Shown: in pieces, positions 1-5,974 of the stretch
Numbering within the stretch: position 1 is the first letter of the stretch
Layout: every line of letters starts with the position of its first letter
Assembly (NCBI GenBank): GCA_937975585.1
Contig: CALJUC010000022.1
Location: 1 to 11,265, forward strand
Reading direction: 5' to 3'
From: an uncultured Moraxella sp.
GTDB taxonomy: Bacteria > Pseudomonadota > Gammaproteobacteria > Pseudomonadales > Moraxellaceae
DNA length: 11,265 nt
Translations under genes and position numbers: made by a program
The notes under the pieces: model-generated
Told to the model about the DNA's origin: nothing
Seen by the model: only the letters and a program-made list of their open reading frames with translations
Databases searched by the model: none

Positions 1-12
1 CTCTTCCGATCT
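1..12. other. Illumina adapter remnant at contig end
   Basis: Bases 1-12 (CTCTTCCGATCT) are identical to the last 12 bases of the standard Illumina TruSeq-type adapter. This is recognised from general knowledge of that adapter, not from a search. A 12-base exact match at the very first base of the window is very unlikely by chance, so these bases are best treated as untrimmed sequencing adapter. Genomic sequence should begin at base 13. Confidence 0.9.
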
Positions 13-14
13 AT

Positions 15-683
15 GCAGAAATCATCAGACAATTAAATGAAAATAAAATAAAAATTCAAGAACAAGAGACAGAACTCCAAAATTTTAAAAAGCCTGTTAT
101 TTACTGTGAGGGTACAAGTGATGTCTCACTTTTAAAAGATGCTTATCTAAAATTGTACGGTAAAGAATTTTTTGAAGATAGAGTACATATACTAGATGGT
201 GGTGGTGAAGGAGGTGTTGGAAGTAAGGTAAGAAATAATCGCACAGAAAATATAGTAATAGGTATTCTTGATAATGATAGAGCAGGTCAAACTCCTTTTA
301 AAAACTCAATTAAGGATAATGGATTTAAAAATTTGAATAATTTCCATTGTCATAATAAGCAAAATCACTTAATTATCTTACCTATTCCAGAGTCGAGACT
401 GGCTTCATCAGATTATTTTGAAGAAAATACTTTTATCGAATATTTATTAAATGATGAAACTTTAGAAAATAAATTGGGAATTAAATTAGAGCAATATAGG
501 GGAAATACATACAAACGATTTAGTAAAACTAAAGGAGAGCTTGAGGGTGCTAAATCAAAGATTCATAAAAACATTAGAATACTTGAAGCAAGTGATTATC
601 AAAACTTTATTCCATTGTTTGAGGAAATAGCAAAAATTTTATCGTTTGATTTACCAGTAGTATCGTTTGAGAACTTAGATTAG
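15..683 (+). CDS. TOPRIM-domain C-terminal fragment of an OLD/AAA-type nuclease (5' truncated)
   Basis: This is the 3' part of a larger gene, cut by the contig end; 222 codons are visible. Numbering from the first full codon at 15, residues 1-24 are a charged Glu/Gln/Lys helix, probably a linker. A TOPRIM fold follows: beta strand KPVIYCEGTSD with the catalytic-type Glu at residue 32, then GILDNDRAG with the DxD pair at 86 and 88. The C-terminal 120 residues are Lys/Asn-rich and helical. In OLD-family proteins and relatives such as GajA, an N-terminal ABC-type ATPase precedes this domain, and the TOPRIM part binds metal and cuts DNA; many act in phage defence. The ATPase half would lie beyond the window, so exact class (OLD, Gabija-like, other) is open. 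The TTG at 153 should not be taken as the start, because it would remove the first TOPRIM motif. The gene is visibly more AT-rich than everything to its right, which suggests horizontal acquisition. It ends with TAG. Confidence 0.8.
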   Translation, partial: AEIIRQLNENKIKIQEQETELQNFKKPVIYCEGTSDVSLLKDAYLKLYGKEFFEDRVHILDGGGEGGVGSKVRNNRTENIVIGILDNDRAGQTPFKNSIKDNGFKNLNNFHCHNKQNHLIILPIPESRLASSDYFEENTFIEYLLNDETLENKLGIKLEQYRGNTYKRFSKTKGELEGAKSKIHKNIRILEASDYQNFIPLFEEIAKILSFDLPVVSFENLD

Positions 684-745
684 AAGTTTCAAAACACTTT
701 CTTAATTGGTAAGTGATGTAAATTTGGATATTTGCCTTTTTATTT

Positions 746-773
746 TTTACAAGCCCCAAAACCTTGCTATACT
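746..773 (+). promoter_or_regulatory. Putative sigma70 promoter for the GIY-YIG gene
   Basis: TTTACA at 746-751 matches the -35 consensus at five of six positions. A 16-base spacer separates it from TATACT at 768-773, which matches the -10 at five of six. TGC directly before the -10 gives an extended -10 element. The start codon at 810 lies 36 bases downstream of the -10. This suggests the gene is transcribed independently of the TOPRIM gene. Confidence 0.6.
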
Positions 774-809
774 TTAACGATGACAAGCATTTGAATTTGA
801 GATTTTAAA

Positions 810-1814
810 ATGGCAACCCTCACCCCTGAACAAACCGACTTCCTAAAAAGCCACCATATCCCAATGGACAAAACCTTTGACGCTTCTGGCTTATCGACCA
901 AAGAATATAAAGCAAAAATGAAAGAAGGCGGTACGTTGGTTGCCTATGGTGTGCCGCCTTGTGACAAAGGTCATACCCTACGTAACAAGCAAGGTAACTG
1001 CCTACAATGTAGCCCACACGCGGTCGCCTCTATCAAGCGCCAAGCCACTGCCGGTGATATTTATATTGCCGCATCCACCAGTCAAGGCTTGCTAAAAATC
1101 AGCACCGCGAATGATGCAACGAATATTGCCGATACCTTAAATACTCAGCAACACGCAGGGATTAGCGATTGGCAAACCGTGTTAATCGGTCAAGTGGACT
1201 CGATTGGCCAAGCCGAGAATCACCTTCAGCAGCTGCTCAGCGATCGTCAAGTGCCCAAAAAACTTGAGCCAAATGGCAAAACCACCAAGGCTTCCCAAAT
1301 CTACGCCATGGATATTGATGAAGCCATTGATACACTCAATGAGTTGAAATTTAGCCTTACTCAAATCGACACACCGGCAGTAGAGCAATTTCATCACGCC
1401 TATACCGAGCGCGTTGCTGCTGAAAAAGCCGAAGCCGCGCGTATTGCTCAGCAACAAGCCGCTGCGCGAGCCGCTGAACAACAAGCCCGTGAACAAACCA
1501 AGCTGCAAGCCCAAGAACAGCAACGTCAAGCCCAAGAACAAGCGCGTTTAGCCAAAGAACAATTAAAGCTTGAGCAAAGACGCCAACGCGATGCCGAAAA
1601 ACAGCAAAAACAACAGGCAGCAATGCAAAAAACAGCCACAGCAAAAGCAGCCGCGACCAAATCCGTCACCAATGAGTTAACGAAGCCAAAAGCCACATCT
1701 TCGGTACAAAAAGCGTCCGGTCTTGGCGGCCTTACAGATATGCAGCGCGTGATGATATTTGTCGGTATCGCGGTTGTGTTGTTAGCGATTGGTTGGGCGA
1801 TTGCGATGCGCTAA
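810..1814 (+). CDS. GIY-YIG-family protein with zinc motif, coiled coil and C-terminal membrane anchor
   Basis: The 334-residue protein has four parts. Residues 1-50 are a short N-terminal region. Residues 51-67 carry CDKGHTLRNKQGNCLQC, a Cys/His set (C51, H55, C64, C67) that looks like a zinc site and often precedes GIY-YIG domains of the T5orf172 type. Residues 82-185 resemble that domain: GDIYIAAS, then GLLKIST, then GISDW, then AENHL with the conserved-type Glu at 136. The usual KIG/KVG is KIS, and the usual Arg after it is not evident, so nuclease activity may be reduced or lost. Residues 203-285 form a TolA-like Ala/Gln/Glu/Arg-rich coiled coil. Residues 314-332 are a hydrophobic helix near the C terminus, so the protein is probably tail-anchored with the enzyme domain in the cytoplasm. 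The ATG at 810 has only a weak GAG ribosome site at 799-801. Base composition resembles the core genes on its right rather than the TOPRIM gene. The biological role is unknown. Confidence 0.75.
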   Translation: MATLTPEQTDFLKSHHIPMDKTFDASGLSTKEYKAKMKEGGTLVAYGVPPCDKGHTLRNKQGNCLQCSPHAVASIKRQATAGDIYIAASTSQGLLKISTANDATNIADTLNTQQHAGISDWQTVLIGQVDSIGQAENHLQQLLSDRQVPKKLEPNGKTTKASQIYAMDIDEAIDTLNELKFSLTQIDTPAVEQFHHAYTERVAAEKAEAARIAQQQAAARAAEQQAREQTKLQAQEQQRQAQEQARLAKEQLKLEQRRQRDAEKQQKQQAAMQKTATAKAAATKSVTNELTKPKATSSVQKASGLGGLTDMQRVMIFVGIAVVLLAIGWAIAMR

Positions 1815-1827
1815 TCGCTGCATCAAG

Positions 1828-1874
1828 CGAATACCGTGTATTCGATTGCTAATATTACACGACAACAAATGTCG
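1828..1874. repeat. Two small hairpins downstream of the GIY-YIG gene
   Basis: CGAATAC at 1828-1834 and GTATTCG at 1838-1844 form a perfect 7-base inverted repeat with a 3-base loop. CGACA at 1860-1864 and TGTCG at 1870-1874 form a second, 5-base stem. They start 13 bases after the stop codon. Neither is followed by a T run, so they are not classical rho-independent terminators. They could stabilise the mRNA 3' end or be fortuitous. Confidence 0.4.
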
Positions 1875-1940
1875 CAAAGCGTGTTTATGCACTGGCTATT
1901 TGGGTTAAAACCACGTAAAGTAAGCTAAGCGCAATGACTA

Positions 1941-1969
1941 TTTCAACAGGCTTGCTTTCCGTGTAAAAT
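1941..1969 (+). promoter_or_regulatory. Possible ssb promoter
   Basis: TAAAAT at 1964-1969 is a fair -10 element. The hexamer at the right distance, TTTCAA at 1941-1946, is a poor -35. The -10 lies about 95 bases ahead of the ssb start, leaving an untranslated leader. A second -10-like TATTAT at 2046-2051 sits too near the ribosome site to be convincing. No LexA-type operator was recognised by eye. Confidence 0.3.
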
Positions 1970-2063
1970 AGTCGAATCTTACTAAAAGATTAGCCAAACG
2001 ATTAAAAAGCTGAGCTGTTAGCGACAGTGTTATCGAATTACTATTTATTATAAGGAACGAGCC

Positions 2064-2744
2064 ATGCGTGGTGTGAATAAAGTGATTATCGTGGGTACAT
2101 TGGGTGCAGACCCAGATGTCAGACAGTTTCCCAACGGTGGCAGTGTGACCAATATCTCGGTTGCGACTAGCGAGCAATGGACCGACAAACAAACCGGCGA
2201 GCGCCGTGAATCAACTGAATGGCATCGTATTTCACTGCATAATAAATTGGGCGAAATTGCGGCCCAGTATTTGCGTAAAGGCCGCCAAGTGTATATTGAA
2301 GGTAGCCTACGCACGCGTAAATACCAAGACCAAACCGGACAAGAGCGTTATATCACTGAGATTCGCGCTGACCAAATGCAAATGTTAGGTGGAAATGGTG
2401 GTCAAGGCGATGGTGGTTTTGCGGGTGGTAATAACACTTGGAATCAACCACAAGGTCAAGGTAATGGTGGCTATCAAGCACCAAATAACTTTGGTAATGC
2501 GCAAGCCAACCCATATGCCAATCAAGGTCAGGGTAATCAAGGCGGTTACAATCAAAATGCACCAATGCCTCAATCAGGTTTTGGCGCACAACCAGCGCAA
2601 GTACCGCAACCGCAAAACTATGGTAATGCCGGTAACCAGTTTGCCAACAATATGCCAAACAATGCGCCTGCGGCAAATCCGCAAGTTGCGCCAAATCCAA
2701 CGACGCCAAAACCAGGTGCCGTGGATGATGATATTCCATTCTAA
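2064..2744 (+). CDS. ssb: Single-stranded DNA-binding protein SSB
   Basis: SSB coats single-stranded DNA during replication, recombination and repair, and recruits partner proteins through its acidic tail. The 226-residue protein begins RGVNKVIIVGTLG and has an OB fold over residues 1-110, with the DNA-stacking tryptophans at 39 and 53 (equivalent to W40 and W54 of E. coli SSB). The position matching E. coli F60 is histidine, within LHNKL. A Gly/Asn/Gln-rich disordered linker covers about residues 112-215. The last six residues, DDDIPF, are the standard partner-binding tip. At 226 residues it is longer than the 178-residue E. coli protein because of the linker. The start is supported by AAGGA at 2052-2056, seven bases before the ATG. 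A strong terminator follows, so ssb looks like a single-gene unit. Confidence 0.97.
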   Translation: MRGVNKVIIVGTLGADPDVRQFPNGGSVTNISVATSEQWTDKQTGERRESTEWHRISLHNKLGEIAAQYLRKGRQVYIEGSLRTRKYQDQTGQERYITEIRADQMQMLGGNGGQGDGGFAGGNNTWNQPQGQGNGGYQAPNNFGNAQANPYANQGQGNQGGYNQNAPMPQSGFGAQPAQVPQPQNYGNAGNQFANNMPNNAPAANPQVAPNPTTPKPGAVDDDIPF

Positions 2745-2784
2745 GTCAAAGCAAAGGCGAATTTAAGCCATGCAATGCTTGGAA

Positions 2785-2820
2785 CAAAAAACCGTTAATA
2801 ACTTTATTAACGGTTTTTTT
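2785..2820. terminator. Strong rho-independent terminator, probably bidirectional
   Basis: AACCGTTAATA at 2790-2800 pairs perfectly with TATTAACGGTT at 2805-2815 around a 4-base loop. Flanking A and T runs extend the pairing to 2785-2820. The T run serves ssb on the plus strand, and the A run on the other side serves the convergent minus-strand gene that ends at 2858. Confidence 0.92.
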
Positions 2821-2857
2821 TATGGTGATTTGTTTTTGTAGCCATGTTTATGCTTGG

Positions 2858-3826
2858 CTAAAATGCTTCAAATTCAAAACATTCTTTTGGCACAGGTTTT
2901 GGCGCAATCGCAATATACTGTGGTTGCAGTTTGATTTGCGCGAGTGCCTCTGATGACAGGGTTGATAACATGGCGGGTGCTTCTTTTAATGACGACTCCA
3001 TGCTGCTCATTAATTCTGTGATATTTTTGGGGTCTAAATTTCTGATGGTCGTGTTTAGATTAAAGATATTGTATGGCGTGGTGATGCCATAGCTTGATAG
3101 GTCGTACACGCCTTCCATTTTTTTATTCTCAACTTCTACCCGAAAAATAGGCCAATTTAGCTTGGCATCATCCAAACGCTCGTTGTTTTGAAAGGTAATA
3201 TTGTGGCCAACCCCAATAATGGCCGGATAGTAGTCCTTGCCTGATTTGTAAAAATCCACGCGGGTAAAACCATATTTAATATTATAAGTGTAGGTGTCGC
3301 GCTTTGGTTTCCAGATGATAACCGACACTGAGGTACTGCTATTTAAGGTGCTTTTTTTGACATTGACCAAGCCTTTGACCGTTTGCATCAACTCAAGGAT
3401 TTTTCTTGGGTCATTCTCTGGGAAAGCCATGGTGGTATATAGCGCGGGCTTAGACTGGTGGTAATAAAAACGTGCTTCAAACGGTTCTTCTAGCAACTCG
3501 TACTTTTGACGCATATAACCCACGCAAGACATGGGTGATGCTTCTACCGAGGGTGTAGCGGTGGATGAAGTCGCGGTTGGTTGGGTATCTTCGGGCAGTT
3601 CATTTTCAGGTATTTCGTTGATACTGCCTTTGTTAATGGTGCCTTTATTGGCGATTATTTCCGCATTCGATTTTATATCATCGTTGCTATTGGTATTACG
3701 CGGGAAATCATCATAGGCTTGTACGCCGCTGCCTGTGATGAATTTTAAGTCTTTATAGGGTATCGTATCAGTTGCCCATACCGTACAGGGAATCAGCAAG
3801 ACCAATGGCAGTAAATTTTTCAACAT
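2858..3826 (-). CDS. Secreted hypothetical protein with signal peptide and two cysteines
   Basis: No family was recognised. The 322-residue product starts with a typical signal peptide: LKN, a Leu/Val/Ile core, then VWA before a likely signal peptidase I cut near residue 18. A cysteine at 14 has LIP before it, which is a poor lipobox because of the proline. Residues 35-98 are low-complexity (Asn, Ser, Thr, Pro, Glu) with a short tandem repeat KGTIN-KGSIN at 61-70. Residues 100-322 look like a folded domain rich in Tyr, Phe and Val beta-type segments, with a helical stretch near 270-305. After the signal peptide only C101 and C316 remain, at the two ends of this domain, so a disulfide closing it is plausible. 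The start has a good ribosome site, AAGGGG, at 3834-3839. The gene shares its terminator with ssb. The likely location is the periplasm or outside the cell. Confidence 0.85.
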   Translation of the reverse strand: MLKNLLPLVLLIPCTVWATDTIPYKDLKFITGSGVQAYDDFPRNTNSNDDIKSNAEIIANKGTINKGSINEIPENELPEDTQPTATSSTATPSVEASPMSCVGYMRQKYELLEEPFEARFYYHQSKPALYTTMAFPENDPRKILELMQTVKGLVNVKKSTLNSSTSVSVIIWKPKRDTYTYNIKYGFTRVDFYKSGKDYYPAIIGVGHNITFQNNERLDDAKLNWPIFRVEVENKKMEGVYDLSSYGITTPYNIFNLNTTIRNLDPKNITELMSSMESSLKEAPAMLSTLSSEALAQIKLQPQYIAIAPKPVPKECFEFEAF

Positions 3827-3860
3827 CCTGTTTCCCCTTTAGAAATCCATTTTATGATAG

Positions 3861-3874
3861 ATATTTTAAAATAT
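3861..3874. repeat. AT palindrome upstream of the secreted-protein gene
   Basis: ATATTTTAAAATAT is a perfect 14-base palindrome located 35 bases upstream of the minus-strand start at 3826. Its position between any promoter and the ribosome site would suit an operator. Palindromes made only of A and T arise easily by chance, so support is weak. Confidence 0.25.
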
Positions 3875-3946
3875 AGCATACTGATGGGCGGATTGCTATG
3901 TAACCTAGCATAGGACTCGTTAGGGGATGGGGCTATATTTGGTGGT

Positions 3947-4402
3947 TTATTTAAGTGAGTAAAATAACGATAAAATCCCAGCGGCAATCAACGGCCCGAC
4001 CGGCACACCACGCAAAAACGCCACACCAATCACCGTACCAATCAGTAACCCTGCCACGACATTTGGCTGAATGGTCATCAGCTTGACCCCACGACCACCC
4101 AGCCATGCGACCAAGATACCCACCGCAATCGCGAGCAATGACTGCCAACTGACAAATGATTTTAGCAGCATGTCACCGCTGATTTTGCCGGTGGCAATCG
4201 GCGCAAGTACCCCGATGGTCAGTAAAATAATCCCCCAGTTAAGGCCGTACTTTTCTAACGTGGTAAGTAAGGGTTGGGTGACTGGCAGTAGCTTTAAGAC
4301 AATCAGTACCCCAACCGAGATGATAATGGCCTTGCTTTGGGTGAGTAGGCCACATGCCAGTAAAATCACCAATACCAATAAGCTAACATCAAATACGGGC
4401 AT
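3947..4402 (-). CDS. UPF0756/DUF441 family membrane protein (YeaL-like)
   Basis: The 151-residue, very hydrophobic protein matches the YeaL/UPF0756 (DUF441) family throughout. Diagnostic stretches are LTIGVLAPIATGKI near residue 61, SWQSLLAIAVGILVAWLGGRG near 84-104, and the near-invariant C-terminal run VAGLLIGTVIGVAFLRGVPVGPLIAAG. It should form about four to five transmembrane segments in the inner membrane. Length is the normal family length. The molecular function of the family is not established. The start is preceded by AAAGGCG about nine bases away. It sits 113 bases downstream of the Tas-like gene and 120 bases upstream of the secreted-protein gene on the same strand; no strong terminators were seen between them, so partial co-transcription is possible. 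Confidence 0.93.
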   Translation of the reverse strand: MPVFDVSLLVLVILLACGLLTQSKAIIISVGVLIVLKLLPVTQPLLTTLEKYGLNWGIILLTIGVLAPIATGKISGDMLLKSFVSWQSLLAIAVGILVAWLGGRGVKLMTIQPNVVAGLLIGTVIGVAFLRGVPVGPLIAAGILSLFYSLK

Positions 4403-4470
4403 GGTTATCGCCTTTTGGTGTGTTAATGGCTAATGTCATGATGCTGATAAATAGATTAGCTTGGCGAATC

Positions 4471-4499
4471 ATAATAGGTGTGAGTCCTTGAGTTGTTAT
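4471..4499 (-). promoter_or_regulatory. Possible promoter for the UPF0756 gene
   Basis: On the minus strand ATAACA (4494-4499) and TATTAT (4471-4476) are separated by 17 bases. The -35 matches consensus at four of six positions and the -10 at five of six. It lies about 70 bases ahead of the start at 4402. It would let this gene be transcribed separately from the upstream reductase gene. Confidence 0.35.
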
Positions 4500-4515
4500 A
4501 GGCTTCTACTTGGGT

Positions 4516-5562
4516 TTATGGCGCTGGGTTCGGGAATCGGCTTTGCACCGCTTCGATATCCTCAAGCACCGCGTCAGATAAGCTCAGATTAATCGAGTCG
4601 ATATTGCTTTTTAGCTGCTCAAGTGAGGTTGCACCGATGATATTGGCGGTGACAAAGGCGCGAGTATTGACAAAGGCCAACGCCATTTGTGCCATATCGA
4701 GATTGTGCTTGTTAGCGACTTCGGCATAGGCGGCTGTCGCTTGCTGTGCTTGCTCATTGCGGTAGCGGCTAAAGTGGCTGTATAAGGTTAATCGTGCATT
4801 TTCTGGCTGTTGGCCATTTAAGTATTTACCCGATAATACCCCAAACGCGAGTGGCGAATAGGCGAGTAAGCCAATATCTTCACGGTGGCTAATTTCGGCC
4901 AAGCCGACTTCGTATAGGCGATTAAGCAGGCTATATGGGTTTTGGACCGTAATCGGTGGTAACAGCCCGTGTTTTTCCGCTTCCGTGATATAGCGCATCA
5001 CGCCCCAAGGGGTTTCATTCGATAGCCCATACGCGCGAATACGTCCGGCTTTGATTTCGTCATTCAGTGCTTCGATGGTTTCCAAAAATGACGTGAGTCC
5101 GCTTAAGTCTTGGTTTGCCATCGCTTCGGTATAGCCACGTTTGCCAAAAAAGTTGGTTTGGCGTTCAGGCCAGTGTAGCTGATAAATATCAATATGGTCA
5201 GTTTGTAAGCGTTGTAAGTTGGCATCAAGCGCGGTTTTAATCGTGGCTTTATCAAACTTGGTGTTGCCATCGCGCAAAAAATCATTGCGTGAGATTTTAC
5301 TAGCCAAAATAACCTCATTGCGCTTACCGGTTTTGGCAAACCAACTACCGATAATGCGCTCAGTGGTGCCTTGTTTATCTTTATCCGGTGGTGATGGGTA
5401 CATCTCGGCAGTATCCCAAAAGTTCACACCTTGCGCCAAGGCATAATCCATTTGGGCGTGGCCGTCAGCTTCGTTATTTTGCTGCCCCCACGTCATGGTG
5501 CCGAGGCAGATTTTTGAAACGTTATCACCAAGTTGGGGTAAAGTGCTGTATTGCATACTCAT
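4516..5562 (-). CDS. tas: Tas-like NADP(H)-dependent aldo/keto reductase
   Basis: Aldo/keto reductases reduce aldehydes and ketones with NADPH in the cytoplasm; the E. coli homologue Tas is linked to tyrosine-auxotrophy suppression, but its natural substrate is unclear. The match to Tas runs the whole length: LGTMTWGQQNNEADGHAQMDYA, DTAEMYPSPP, YQLHWPERQTNFFGKRGY, LSNETPWGVMRY, VQNPYSLLNRLYEVGLAE, LAYSPLAFGVLSGKYLNG, and the C-terminal PNPAP. Counting from the first in-frame ATG at 5574, the catalytic tetrad is D54, Y59, K93 and H134. That ATG lacks a ribosome site. The ATG at 5562 has GGAG (5569-5572) six bases ahead and gives a protein beginning MSMQYSTLP, closer to the E. coli start MQY, so 5562 is chosen (348 residues). 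It is divergent from gspN across a roughly 400-base gap. Confidence 0.93.
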   Translation of the reverse strand: MSMQYSTLPQLGDNVSKICLGTMTWGQQNNEADGHAQMDYALAQGVNFWDTAEMYPSPPDKDKQGTTERIIGSWFAKTGKRNEVILASKISRNDFLRDGNTKFDKATIKTALDANLQRLQTDHIDIYQLHWPERQTNFFGKRGYTEAMANQDLSGLTSFLETIEALNDEIKAGRIRAYGLSNETPWGVMRYITEAEKHGLLPPITVQNPYSLLNRLYEVGLAEISHREDIGLLAYSPLAFGVLSGKYLNGQQPENARLTLYSHFSRYRNEQAQQATAAYAEVANKHNLDMAQMALAFVNTRAFVTANIIGATSLEQLKSNIDSINLSLSDAVLEDIEAVQSRFPNPAP

Positions 5563-5568
5563 CGTAGG

Positions 5569-5572
5569 CTCC
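5569..5572 (-). promoter_or_regulatory. Ribosome binding site deciding the tas start
   Basis: GGAG on the minus strand lies six bases before the ATG at 5560-5562. The upstream in-frame ATG at 5572-5574 overlaps this GGAG and has no purine-rich site of its own. Confidence 0.6.
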
Positions 5573-5635
5573 ATTTATCGTCTTTTACATTCATGTTAAT
5601 ACTGCATTGAGCGGTTATACAAAGACGCAAGATAG

Positions 5636-5660
5636 GGCTTGCTGTATTCCCTTGCAAGCC
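5636..5660. repeat. Inverted repeat GGCTTGC / GCAAGCC
   Basis: GGCTTGC at 5636-5642 and GCAAGCC at 5654-5660 are perfect 7-base arms separated by 11 bases, about 75 bases upstream of the Tas-like start. It is not followed by a T run on either strand. It could be an operator or an RNA stem; its role is not known. Confidence 0.4.
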
Positions 5661-5862
5661 GTGCTTCTCATATCTGCACTCGCTTTTCTTTGTCTAAACA
5701 AGTATTTATTTGACCGTATTATTGGTATAGGTAGGTATTATCGTTTGGTTTTATTCATTGCGAGGCTATGATAGCAAACTTCGCGGCAGATTATCGTTAT
5801 CTTACTTTAATCGATGACTAATCAATTACTTACGCACGCAACTTAATCGTGTGCAAATTGAC

Positions 5863-5891
5863 ATTACAACGACATAAAAATCAGTTATGAT
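5863..5891 (+). promoter_or_regulatory. Possible promoter of the gsp cluster
   Basis: ATTACA at 5863-5868 (four of six to consensus) and TATGAT at 5886-5891 (five of six) are separated by 17 bases. They lie about 85 bases ahead of the gspN start and are the best-spaced pair seen in the spacer. Confidence 0.35.
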
Positions 5892-5974
5892 AGGTCGTTT
5901 AAATGCGTTCGCACGACAATTGTTGCGCTTAGATTGTATGGCGTATGTTGATTCTTTTGGTAAGGTAATCGGTT

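Larger units (their letters stand above)
5575..5974. other. 400-base intergenic region between tas and gspN
   Basis: No convincing gene lies in this divergent spacer. It holds a GC-rich inverted repeat at 5636-5660, a possible gspN promoter at 5863-5891, and an isolated TTGACA at 5858-5863 whose spacing to the TATGAT -10 (22 bases) is too long for a standard promoter. A second TTGACC at 5710-5715 has TATTAT 20 bases downstream, also too far apart. An open frame beginning with ATG at 5887 runs into gspN in another frame and looks fortuitous. The spacer is long enough to hold control sites for both neighbours or a small RNA, but nothing definite was seen. Confidence 0.5.

Noticed and set aside
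695..715. CACTT/AAGTG inverted repeat after the TOPRIM gene as a terminator
   Set aside because: Only five paired bases with an 11-base loop and no T run directly after it.
1182..1644. Minus-strand frames antisense to the GIY-YIG gene, Leu/Val-rich
   Set aside because: They are the antisense of an Ala/Gln/Glu-rich coiled coil, whose codons give long open hydrophobic frames on the opposite strand; no ribosome site.
2353..2766. Frames on both strands over the ssb linker
   Set aside because: They arise from the repetitive Gly/Asn/Gln codons of the SSB linker; composition is abnormal and there are no motifs.
2898..3826. Lipoprotein call for the secreted hypothetical protein via Cys14
   Set aside because: The residue before the cysteine is proline, which does not fit a lipobox, and a good signal peptidase I site (VWA) follows.
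4071..4433. 120-codon plus-strand frame antisense to the UPF0756 gene
   Set aside because: The minus-strand frame matches a conserved family over its full length, so the plus-strand frame is a shadow.
5858..5891. Perfect TTGACA at 5858 paired with TATGAT at 5886
   Set aside because: The 22-base spacing is outside the normal 15-19 range; the ATTACA at 5863 gives a 17-base spacing with the same -10.
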